A stretch of 11,857 bases of DNA from an uncultured Bacteroides sp. (GTDB lineage: Bacteria; Bacteroidota; Bacteroidia; Bacteroidales; Bacteroidaceae). Under the pieces are notes generated by a model that saw only the letters and a list, made by a program, of their open reading frames with translations, did no database searches and had not been told where the DNA came from. Each line of letters opens with the position of its first letter. Positions within the stretch are counted from its first letter, which is position 1. Below, one piece after another: positions 6,271 through 11,813 of this stretch. The position numbers were made by a program, and so were the translations under genes. The stretch covers positions 1 to 11,857 of the forward strand of contig CAMTFK010000137.1 in NCBI GenBank assembly GCA_947071285.1, given 5' to 3'.

Positions 6271-6374
6271 TCCCCATTTAACAGTTGTGCTATTCCCGCA
6301 TCCTTATCCTCCTTTTGTTTATTTCTGCATTTAGCAATAATGATGTAAGTCCGGTGCAACCATTCGATTTCATT
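6204..6374 (-). pseudogene. Possible gene remnant, 56 sense codons without a start
   Basis: The minus strand is open from 6374 to a TGA at 6204-6206. The product has natural-looking composition (IAKCRNKQKEDKDAGIAQLL, then ILLGIPGWEYNDVSN) but no Met and no upstream start, and a TGA sits directly before it. A neighbouring frame is open over the upstream part, as if a frameshift had broken a gene. I do not recognise it. It sits between the amidase terminator and the presumed end of the Mu-like element, so it could be what is left of the next chromosomal gene. Chance is a real alternative. Confidence 0.25.
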
Positions 6375-6492
6375 TCATCCACAAGAGGTTGTATTACTTA
6401 ATTTGTTGAGTATTAGAGGGTATTCTGCACTTTACTCTCTGTTGGGTTTACATACAGGATGTTTTATTTCTCTTAATAAAGAAGAGGGATAA

Positions 6493-6520
6493 TAAAAAAG
6501 AGGGGTTACCACCCCTCTTT
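6493..6520 (-). terminator. Intrinsic terminator of the HU-smalltalk-amidase genes
   Basis: The minus strand forms a perfect 10-bp stem, AAAGAGGGGT with ACCCCTCTTT (6511-6520 and 6497-6506), with a four-base loop followed by a U-rich tract. The amidase TAA (6506-6508) lies in the loop and the edge of the stem, so termination coincides with the end of translation. Confidence 0.85.
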
Positions 6521-6949
6521 CTCTACCTCAAAGCACGGACACTCCTTCGTCCACTCCATCGGTTCCACCTCCCCATTCCCATTCAGGTCCGGACTCAAAT
6601 CCCGGTGTCCCACAACCCGTGCCTCCGGATAATCCATCTTCAGCGCCCGTACCAATACCTGCAACGAATGTCGTTGCCATTCCGTCCGGGTGTCCTTTGC
6701 CAGCCCGTGACTGTCTAGTCCACCCTCATAGCAAATACCGATTGAGTGAGCATTGTACCCACGCGCGTGGGCACCGACCCTCTCGACCGAGCGTGTGGAC
6801 TTGATATTACCGTTACGGCGAACGTAGAAATGATAGCCGATGCCATCAAAACCACGGAGGCGGTGAGCGGTGTCCAAGTCCTGCTCGGTAAAGGGACGGT
6901 CCTCGCAAGTGGCACTACAATGAATGACAATTAAGTCAATTTTTCTCAT
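6506..6949 (-). CDS. N-acetylmuramoyl-L-alanine amidase (Amidase_2, T7-lysozyme-like)
   Basis: This 147-residue zinc amidase would cut the bond between N-acetylmuramic acid and L-alanine in peptidoglycan. Likely zinc ligands, by comparison with T7 lysozyme, are H10 (IHCSAT), H115 (VGHRDLSPD) and C137 (KECPCF). Y39 in IGYHFYVRRNG is the usual catalytic-site tyrosine, and VGAHARGYN (58-66) is the second family block. The length is that of a bare catalytic domain. There is no signal peptide, so like a phage endolysin it needs help to cross the membrane. Its ATG comes two bases after the stop of the smalltalk gene. As I recall, this amidase is common beside capsule loci in Bacteroides, where its job is not known. 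Confidence 0.95.
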   Translation of the reverse strand: MRKIDLIVIHCSATCEDRPFTEQDLDTAHRLRGFDGIGYHFYVRRNGNIKSTRSVERVGAHARGYNAHSIGICYEGGLDSHGLAKDTRTEWQRHSLQVLVRALKMDYPEARVVGHRDLSPDLNGNGEVEPMEWTKECPCFEVEKEGW

Positions 6950-6951
6950 AC

Positions 6952-7047
6952 TTACGGATTCATCGCATTCGCACTAAAAGCGCCTATTATAGCCGAAGCC
7001 ACTGCAATAATTACTTTCAAAATCTTGTCCCAAGTCGTTTTTTTCAT
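6952..7047 (-). CDS. Smalltalk-like small membrane protein (31 residues)
   Basis: This 31-residue protein starts MKKTTWDKILKVIIAVASA and ends SANAMNP. It has a charged N-terminus and one hydrophobic segment at about residues 9-25, enough for a short membrane helix. It matches my memory of the Bacteroidales 'smalltalk' family, tiny proteins next to an amidase gene. Its stop is two bases before the amidase ATG, so the two are made together. A small membrane peptide paired with a leaderless amidase recalls a phage holin-endolysin pair; that is inference. There is no Shine-Dalgarno. It is easy to miss because of its size. Confidence 0.85.
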   Translation of the reverse strand: MKKTTWDKILKVIIAVASAIIGAFSANAMNP

Positions 7048-7052
7048 GTAAA

Positions 7053-7094
7053 TTAGTTATTAGTGATTAATGGTTAGTGATTAGTGATTAACGG
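7053..7094. repeat. Six tandem 7-bp repeats (TTARTGR-like)
   Basis: Six consecutive heptamers all begin TTA: TTAGTTA, TTAGTGA, TTAATGG, TTAGTGA, TTAGTGA, TTAACGG. They fill the leader of the smalltalk gene on the transcribed minus strand, starting six bases before its ATG. Their role is unknown. Confidence 0.6.
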
Positions 7095-7147
7095 GCTGCG
7101 CAGCCTTTCATTTTTCATTCTTAATATCTAACGCCGGAGGCGTTAGA
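7094..7147. other. Two GC-rich palindromes between HU-like and smalltalk genes
   Basis: GGCTGCGCAGCC (7094-7105) is a perfect 12-bp palindrome. TCTAACGCC (7127-7135) pairs perfectly with GGCGTTAGA (7139-7147) over a three-base loop, three bases from the HU-like stop. Neither is followed by a U-tract on the minus strand, so they may act as RNA stabilisers or weak attenuators rather than full terminators. Confidence 0.45.
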
Positions 7148-7149
7148 AC

Positions 7150-7659
7150 CTATCCCAGTGGGTCTTCTTCCAGACCCCCTTCTCCGCTACCGCCGGAAGA
7201 AGAACCGCCGCCACCGGTGGACGAGCTGCCATCTTCCGTCACCAATTCGAAGACAATATTGTTTGGCATTCCTTTGGTGGTGGCGTTGCTGTCATTAGTC
7301 AGCCGCAAAGTATTTGCCACCTTGAAGCGGATGTTGACACGTTCAATATTCTTCACCGTACAGTCCTTGGCCACTTCGGTGGCACGACATTTAAAAGTAG
7401 TATGGAAAATTCCGAAACCGTCCAAGCGGACACTGTTACCATCGGTCAGAGTTTGGCGCATCTGGCGGACGATGGCTTTGCCTACATGCTCCACATCTTC
7501 AGCCGACATTCCACCCAGCGCTTCGATGTCCTGGGCAATACGCGCAAGGTTGAATATTTTAGCATCTTTCGTCTTGCGTTTCAGGGTGAATACCATCGGG
7601 GAAGCTGCATCGCCGATTTTCTTGTGGCGCTTTGTGCGCACTACTAAAGCATTTGACAT
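7150..7659 (-). CDS. HU-like DNA-binding protein (HU-HIG type)
   Basis: This 169-residue protein belongs to the HU/IHF fold: a basic N-terminal extension, two helices (about 36-72), and the GFGIFHTTF strand (81-89) that matches the GFGTF core of HU, followed by beta-arm sequence. It is nearly twice the length of classic HU (about 90). The extra length is the N-terminal extension and a Gly/Ser-rich linker (about 144-162, GGGGSSSGGSGEGG), ending in the acidic EEDPLG tail common in Bacteroides members of this type. It would bend or wrap DNA. It starts a leftward unit with smalltalk and amidase, 102 bp downstream, from a promoter at 7711. Its presence near an iteron array raises the possibility of an accessory role at that origin (inference). 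Confidence 0.92.
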   Translation of the reverse strand: MSNALVVRTKRHKKIGDAASPMVFTLKRKTKDAKIFNLARIAQDIEALGGMSAEDVEHVGKAIVRQMRQTLTDGNSVRLDGFGIFHTTFKCRATEVAKDCTVKNIERVNIRFKVANTLRLTNDSNATTKGMPNNIVFELVTEDGSSSTGGGGSSSGGSGEGGLEEDPLG

Positions 7660-7710
7660 GTTGAATAATGTTTTAAATGGTTACTAATTAATTCCTCAAC
7701 GTTGATGGGA

Positions 7711-7718
7711 CAAAGATA
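7711..7718 (-). promoter_or_regulatory. HU-like gene promoter, -7 box only
   Basis: The minus strand reads TATCTTTG, a perfect TAnnTTTG box, about 52 bases before the ATG. At 19-21 bp upstream there is no TTTG; that place is taken by the first of six 10-bp tandem repeats. The promoter may therefore need an activator bound to the repeats. Confidence 0.6.
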
Positions 7719-7739
7719 CGGCGTGGGAGCGGGGAAGGC

Positions 7740-7799
7740 GGAGTTAAGCGAAGATAAGTGGAGATAAGCGGAGTTAAGTGAAGAATAAAGGAGAATAAA
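7740..7799. repeat. Six tandem 10-bp repeats upstream of HU-like gene
   Basis: Six decamers follow with no gaps: GGAGTTAAGC, GAAGATAAGT, GGAGATAAGC, GGAGTTAAGT, GAAGAATAAA, GGAGAATAAA. The consensus GRAGWTAAGY repeats once per helical turn, so every unit faces the same side of the DNA. They begin at the -33 position of the HU-like promoter and end at the terminator of the DUF4248 gene. Confidence 0.75.
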
Positions 7800-7822
7800 A
7801 AAAGGGAACCCTAAGGTTCCCC
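7797..7822 (-). terminator. Intrinsic terminator of the DUF4248 gene (copy 2)
   Basis: On the minus strand GGGAACC (7815-7821) and GGTTCCC (7804-7810) form a 7-bp stem with a TTAG loop, followed by seven Ts (7797-7803). The stop codon TAG (7811-7813) lies in the loop. The same design, with the stop inside the hairpin, is seen at the amidase gene. Confidence 0.85.
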
Positions 7823-8056
7823 AAAAACATTGACAATAAGTCTCACTTGCGCAGGCGTATAATGTTTGCTCCTGCATTTCATGCCCGTGTCCTGCAAGCG
7901 CTGTTCCAGTCCGGGAGCCGTGTGTATCCATTGGTTGAACTGGTTGACTGCAGATTGTTGGCAAACTCCGTGAATGTAACACAATGCCAATTCTCCTTTT
8001 CCGTAAGTGCGTATCGGAAAGCGGGCATCAAGTTTCGGATCATCTTCTATTTTCAT
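7811..8056 (-). CDS. DUF4248 family protein (copy 2)
   Basis: This 81-residue protein contains FPIRTYGKGELALCYIHGVC near its start, the hallmark of DUF4248 as I know it, then SAVNQFNQWI, YTPAQVRLIVNVFGEP and the stop. The RTYGKGELA block and the SAVNQ helix suggest a small helical, possibly DNA-binding protein, but no function is established. It is transcribed alone, from a promoter within the end of the primase-helicase gene to its own terminator, between that gene and the HU-like gene. It is related to copy 1 (273-521), which lacks the RTYGKGELA block. Confidence 0.9.
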   Translation of the reverse strand: MKIEDDPKLDARFPIRTYGKGELALCYIHGVCQQSAVNQFNQWIHTAPGLEQRLQDTGMKCRSKHYTPAQVRLIVNVFGEP

Positions 8057-8095
8057 ACCTTGAAGTTTAAGTTGTTTACTGCTTTAAAATATATA

Positions 8096-8127
8096 CAAAT
8101 GTACTGATTTTTAGTCAAATAAGCAAC
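8096..8127 (-). promoter_or_regulatory. Probable promoter of DUF4248 copy 2
   Basis: The minus strand has TACATTTG (8096-8103), a full TAnnTTTG match, with GTTG (8124-8127) 20 bp upstream as an imperfect -33 box. It overlaps the 3' end of the primase-helicase gene and lies about 40 bases before the DUF4248 ATG. Confidence 0.6.
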
Positions 8128-9925
8128 CCTGTTCCGCTGTGTTTTTCAACCAATTTTCATTGTCGAATTTTGTATTTACCGGTCCCGGTTTATCCCCGTC
8201 CGGACCGTGCACGATGTCTTCCTCGCAAGGCCAGTAGCGGCCGTTCAAGCGATTGTAGACGAACTTGGCATCCGTATTAGCACTACCCAGGTGCTTGAAA
8301 CGGACCTTGTCGATGTAGACGGTGACGAGCTGCTTGGCATCGTCGCGACTTACACAGAGGCAGTAATCGGACATATTACCGAAGTTGGCCGAACCGTTGA
8401 TGTCGTTCATCTCCACCCGGCGCAGTTCACCGGTGGCGGTGTTGCGGTTCATCTTGCGCGGATGTGCCACGAGGATGACCAGGCATTTGTGCTGCACGGC
8501 GAAGCGGCTCAGCTTGCCCAACAGTGAAGTGATGTACATCAGTTCCGTCTGCCCCGGCTCCAATTGTTGGTCCAGACGGTTCAGCGGGTCGATGACGAGG
8601 ATGCGCACTCCGCGACGGTACACCAGTTGGCGGGCTTTCTCCAGGATATGGTCGATGGTGCAGGAGTCGGTGCCCGGCAAGATGTGCGTCACATTGGCTG
8701 TCAGCCAGTCCACGGAATGGTTATATAACTCTTCCGTCATGCCCGGGACAGGGCCGAATTGTAGGCCGGTCAACTTTTCAATCAGCTTGGCATGATGGTA
8801 ATTGACCGGTGAGTTTTCGGGGCTGAAGTAGGCTATCTTCCATTCATGTCGTAGGCAGAGGCGCAGGACGAGTTCGTCGACGAATTCGGATTTTCCATGA
8901 CCCGGGCTTCCCGACACCACCGCGGAACGTCCGGTTTCGAAGGTACAGTTTGCATCAAAGTTATCCCAACCGGTATCGGCACCACGGCACAGCCCGTTTT
9001 CGAAGAGCGCACGCAGGTCTTCCCGGTAGTCCTCGGCAGTAAATACGTCTTCCAGTGGGATTTCTTCGGCCTGTGCCAGAGTGATGAGAAGACTTTCAGC
9101 GCCATAAAGAACCAAATGTTCATTGGCGTCCTTGCATCCGGGACCGAAGTGTACCAGTCGGCAACGTTCCGCTCCCAGGCGGCGAACGAGTTCATGGCGC
9201 AGCACTTGTCCGGCGGCATCTTCATCGGCGGCAATGTAAATCACTTTCTTTTGCTCGAAGTGCGTCTCCACGAATCTGTCCATCCAAGTGAGATTACTTT
9301 GCGCACCGGCAGGTACGGAGATGACGTCTTTCCGCCCGGCGCTCATGAAGGCGCAGGCATCAAATTCGCCTTCGGTGATGATACATTCCGGCGTGTCGGC
9401 AATGGCGTCGATGTTGTAGGGAATCAGCTCGGCGCCGGGCACCATCCTGAAGTGCTTCAGTGCGCTGCGGTACTTGGTGTTGATGAGTATACCATTCTCG
9501 AAGTAGTTGAAGCAGAGGCAGTTCTCTATCTCATTGCTGCCCGGTAGCTTGATGCATTCTTCGGTGATGCGAAGCTCTGCGAGCAGGTTTTGGGCGAGAC
9601 AACGTTCTTGTGTCCAGTACTTTTCCAATTTCTCACTCAACTTTGCTTTTGCGGGGTCGAATGTGGGACGGCGGAAGTGCGAGGGCAGTTGGCTGGCCTT
9701 CCGGCGTTGCTCCTGGCGCTGCTGGCGTTGGCGTTCTTCGGCATCATCGGGCACGTAGAGCTTGTAGCCGCAGTGGTGGCAGTAGCAAAGTCCTTCGCTC
9801 AGGTTGACGGCGAGCGATTTGTCTCCTTTGTGTCCGCGGGTGTCGTTGCACTTGGGGCAGATGGTTTTAATCTTGCCACTGTTGCGGCCTTTGGTATCGA
9901 TTCCGTACTGGTGAAAATTTCTCAT
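8111..9925 (-). CDS. TOPRIM primase / DnaB-like helicase fusion (T7 gp4-like)
   Basis: This 604-residue protein joins primase and replicative helicase parts. A zinc-binding domain lies at the N-terminus (C23-x2-C26, then C49-x2-C52). A charged QR-rich linker follows (about 62-80). The TOPRIM domain has IITEGEFDA (182-190, E185) and AADEDAAG (232-239, D234 and D236). The RecA-fold helicase has Walker A SGSPGHGKSE (338-347, K345), Walker B RILVIDPLNR (441-450, D446), ILVAHPRK (484-491) and the later DINGSANFGNMSDY block (508-521). This order is that of phage T7 gp4 and mitochondrial Twinkle. All key residues are present, so it may be active. It lies 175 bp after the DUF4373 gene, with the iteron array in the gap. 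It most likely unwinds and primes DNA at that site; its biological substrate in a chromosomal setting is not known. Confidence 0.93.
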   Translation of the reverse strand: MRNFHQYGIDTKGRNSGKIKTICPKCNDTRGHKGDKSLAVNLSEGLCYCHHCGYKLYVPDDAEERQRQQRQEQRRKASQLPSHFRRPTFDPAKAKLSEKLEKYWTQERCLAQNLLAELRITEECIKLPGSNEIENCLCFNYFENGILINTKYRSALKHFRMVPGAELIPYNIDAIADTPECIITEGEFDACAFMSAGRKDVISVPAGAQSNLTWMDRFVETHFEQKKVIYIAADEDAAGQVLRHELVRRLGAERCRLVHFGPGCKDANEHLVLYGAESLLITLAQAEEIPLEDVFTAEDYREDLRALFENGLCRGADTGWDNFDANCTFETGRSAVVSGSPGHGKSEFVDELVLRLCLRHEWKIAYFSPENSPVNYHHAKLIEKLTGLQFGPVPGMTEELYNHSVDWLTANVTHILPGTDSCTIDHILEKARQLVYRRGVRILVIDPLNRLDQQLEPGQTELMYITSLLGKLSRFAVQHKCLVILVAHPRKMNRNTATGELRRVEMNDINGSANFGNMSDYCLCVSRDDAKQLVTVYIDKVRFKHLGSANTDAKFVYNRLNGRYWPCEEDIVHGPDGDKPGPVNTKFDNENWLKNTAEQGCLFD

Positions 9926-9929
9926 TGTT

Positions 9930-9969
9930 CGTTTGACTGTTTTAAGTTTATTTTTTTTAATCGTTTGCT
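9930..9969. other. AT-rich tract beside the iteron array (possible unwinding element)
   Basis: This stretch, including TTTAAGTTTATTTTTTTTAA, is markedly AT-rich next to the GC-rich repeats at 9971-10145. Iteron origins usually have such a tract where the strands first open. It also forms the leader of the primase-helicase gene, so its composition may have another cause. Confidence 0.4.
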
Positions 9970-9970
9970 A

Positions 9971-10145
9971 ATGCCGCACTTCAACACCCGCGATGCCACA
10001 TTTCGCGGGTGCCGATACCACACTTGGACGGCCACGAAGTGTGGCATCAGCCTTGCTGAAGTGTGGCATTGGAGATGTTCAGGTGCGGCGTTTACCCCGC
10101 TCAGGTGTGGCGTTTGGGACGTTTAGGTGTGGCGTTTTGCGAAGC
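9971..10145. repeat. Iteron-like array, eight units at 22-bp period
   Basis: The core GAAGTGTGGCAT (or variants with GCGT) begins at 10036, 10058, 10080, 10102 and 10124 on the plus strand, exactly 22 bp apart. On the minus strand its inverse (ATGCCRCAYTTC-like) begins at 9971, 9993 and 10015, again exactly 22 bp apart. Units at 10036 and 10058 are identical over 12 bp. The two groups face each other across nine bases (10027-10035). Only the first 12 or so bases of each unit are conserved, so selection acts on a binding site with a spacing of about two helical turns. A perfect 9-bp inverted repeat (9985-9993 with 10003-10011) brackets unit two. The last two units lie inside the end of the DUF4373 gene. 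The layout matches an origin bound by an initiator. Confidence 0.85.
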
Positions 10146-11153
10146 CCATGAGTGCGTTGCCTCGTTCCAAAAGGCTGTTGCATCCGGTCGGGGCGGAGCG
10201 TTATCGGGGATGGGGCAGCCCAGGTAGGTACGCCGACCGTTGACGAGCTGTTCATAGCGATGAGGGTCGGGTGGGGTGGCGGACTGCTGCTTGGCGTCGA
10301 GGGCAAGGAGGGTTACACGCAGGGCTTGCGAAGTTTGCCCGGTCTTTGTGTAGTTGACGAAATAGCGGCGTGCATCGCTCTGTGTCAGCAGGTCGTGCCA
10401 TTTGTCGTAGATTTTGATATGCTGTTTGAAGCACTCTACGGCCTCCTTGATGTGGCGCATCAGCAGCGTTCCGTAGTCACTTTGCATACAGACCGCTTCC
10501 AACCAGGGAGTTCTTTCCGCCAGCTCGTCCACCAACTCCTGCCAGGGACGTACGGGGTGCAACGATGGTTGCGGACGGCCGGAACCATCGCAGACGGTCA
10601 GCGAATCATGGCGGACGACTGGAAAATTAACATCATCATCATCAGCAGCAGTTTCTTTTTCTTTTGCTGATGATGTTATTATATCTTTTATATTCTCTTT
10701 AAATGACTCCGGTGTTTGTTTTGCATAATCGGTGTCTTCCAGTGAGTTAGCAGAATTTTCCGGTTGATTTTCCGCATTATTCCGAGACGTTTTTTTCTGT
10801 TTTTCGTCATTTTTTGGCTTGGAATCGGCGGATTCCCCGTCATTTTTTGCCGTTTTTTTCTCTCTTTTTATCACGGGATTCAGCTCTTCGGGGTAGAAAT
10901 ATCCGTCTTCTTCGAGTTTGAAAAGCCCGTATTCCAGAATGATTTTTGTGAGGTAGGCAAAGGAGATTTTTTTGCTGCTGCAGAACGGGCGCAAATATTC
11001 CAGTTGCGCTCTGGGTTCGGGCAGCAGTGCCAGTTTTTCAATAATAATCCAGTAAGCACCGAGGCCTCTCAAGCCCTCTTCATCGAGCAAGTTTCTCATG
11101 CGGGGGTCATTCATGGCCATAAGCGAATGCTGTAGATAGAAATTTTTCTTCAT
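10101..11153 (-). CDS. DUF4373 (Lin1244/Lin1753-like) protein, probable replication initiator
   Basis: This 350-residue protein starts MKKNFYLQHSLMAMND after a first MK-like codon pair and has the DUF4373 N-terminal domain (about residues 1-97, with NLLDEEGLRGLGAYWIIIEK and the winged-helix-like FAYLTKIILEYGLF). A long Lys/Asp/Glu/Asn-rich linker follows (about 97-170). The C-terminal domain (about 195-300) contains KWHDLLTQSDARRYFVNY, and the tail is basic. I chose the ATG at 11153: the open frame extends to 11276, but that ATG lies upstream of the -7 box and would not be on the transcript. Related proteins occur in phage and plasmid replication modules. The iteron array begins inside its last codons, a common arrangement when an initiator acts on its own gene's end. 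The initiator role is inferred. Confidence 0.85.
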   Translation of the reverse strand: MKKNFYLQHSLMAMNDPRMRNLLDEEGLRGLGAYWIIIEKLALLPEPRAQLEYLRPFCSSKKISFAYLTKIILEYGLFKLEEDGYFYPEELNPVIKREKKTAKNDGESADSKPKNDEKQKKTSRNNAENQPENSANSLEDTDYAKQTPESFKENIKDIITSSAKEKETAADDDDVNFPVVRHDSLTVCDGSGRPQPSLHPVRPWQELVDELAERTPWLEAVCMQSDYGTLLMRHIKEAVECFKQHIKIYDKWHDLLTQSDARRYFVNYTKTGQTSQALRVTLLALDAKQQSATPPDPHRYEQLVNGRRTYLGCPIPDNAPPRPDATAFWNEATHSWASQNATPKRPKRHT

Positions 11154-11263
11154 CTTTTTTACATCGTTAATTAATAAAATGTTGTGGAAAGATTCTTGCG
11201 TAAAGCGGGGTTGCTTGTGGCGGCGACGGCGTTTTTTCGTAGCGTTTTCCTTTTTTGACGGTG

Positions 11264-11292
11264 CAAAGATAAGCATTGGTGATTCTTACAAG
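11264..11292 (-). promoter_or_regulatory. Promoter of the DUF4373 gene
   Basis: TATCTTTG (11264-11271) is a perfect -7 box on the minus strand. CTTG (11289-11292), 17 bp upstream, is an imperfect and slightly close -33 box. The leader to the ATG at 11153 is about 105 bases. An 11-bp inverted repeat starts directly upstream at 11293. Confidence 0.7.
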
Positions 11293-11363
11293 ATGTGCGG
11301 TCTACTCTCATATTCCTTTATCAGGAAAGTTCTGGAAGCTATTTTATGAGGCAGACCGCACAT
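11293..11363. repeat. 11-bp inverted repeat upstream of the DUF4373 promoter
   Basis: ATGTGCGGTCT (11293-11303) is repeated perfectly in inverse as AGACCGCACAT (11353-11363), 49 bases apart. The left arm touches the -33 box. The core TGTGCGG resembles the GTGYGG of the iterons, so the same protein might bind here and control its own gene (inference). The rest of 11304-11456 shows no gene. Confidence 0.55.
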
Positions 11364-11456
11364 TTCCTCAAAATATACATTTATGATTTTTTAATAGTTG
11401 GAGGAGGTCTGGCACTGGTAGGTGTATTATAGTTCATACACACAAGCATTTGTAAA

Positions 11457-11700
11457 TCAGTCTTGTTGGTTGCCTTTGGTTGGTGTGTGTGTAAACTTGT
11501 GAGTAACTTTTCGAATGTGTCCTAACATTCGCTCTACACGCGTACTAATGTTCTTATTGTCTCTAAGCAATTTTTCTATGCCTTGAGCAAATAGGTTAAG
11601 TACGATTAATTCCAATCCCACTTGTACTGTTTCGATTTGGAAACTGAACACTACTACGTCATCTCCGTTGGAGATGACTAATTTGAAAGAATTTTTTCAT
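11457..11700 (-). CDS. Hypothetical small protein (about 80 residues), probable start frameshift
   Basis: I do not recognise this protein. The minus strand is open from 11696 to the TGA at 11457-11459, with natural composition: VISNGDDVVVFSFQIETVQV, then a hydrophobic helix and a basic, helical C-terminal part. In frame the first usable start is GTG at 11651. However, an ATG at 11698-11700 would give a full product starting MKNSFKLVIS if the A6 run (T6 at 11692-11697) were one base shorter. That ATG lies about 30 bases after a TACCTTTG promoter box, which supports it as the real start. The shift may be an assembly error near the contig end, a true mutation, or slippage. Without correction, the ATG frame stops after 13 codons. 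Confidence 0.5.
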
Positions 11701-11728
11701 AATTTTGTATAAATGCAGTAAAAAAAGA

Positions 11729-11736
11729 CAAAGGTA
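11729..11736 (-). promoter_or_regulatory. Probable -7 promoter box before the small gene
   Basis: The minus strand reads TACCTTTG, the same -7 box as the early promoter at 5252. No good TTTG lies 19-21 bp upstream. It is placed about 30 bases before the ATG at 11700. Confidence 0.5.
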
Positions 11737-11813
11737 GAAATTATAAATTTATTCTTAATTGTATTTAGGTAAACTTTGAAATTTCTTAATAACGTTGTAA
11801 ATTGTTTCTACGC

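Noticed and set aside
9971..10145. CRISPR array
   Set aside because: The period is 22 bp with a 12-bp core, far too short for repeat plus spacer, units occur in both orientations, and no cas gene is present.
11154..11276. A 41-codon N-terminal extension of the DUF4373 protein
   Set aside because: The upstream ATG precedes the -7 box, and the basic extension is not part of the DUF4373 domain.
11264..11363. Invertible capsule promoter (Mpi-type)
   Set aside because: The inverted repeat arms are only 11 bp with 49 bp between and the promoter lies outside them. Known Bacteroides invertible promoters have longer arms and enclose the promoter.
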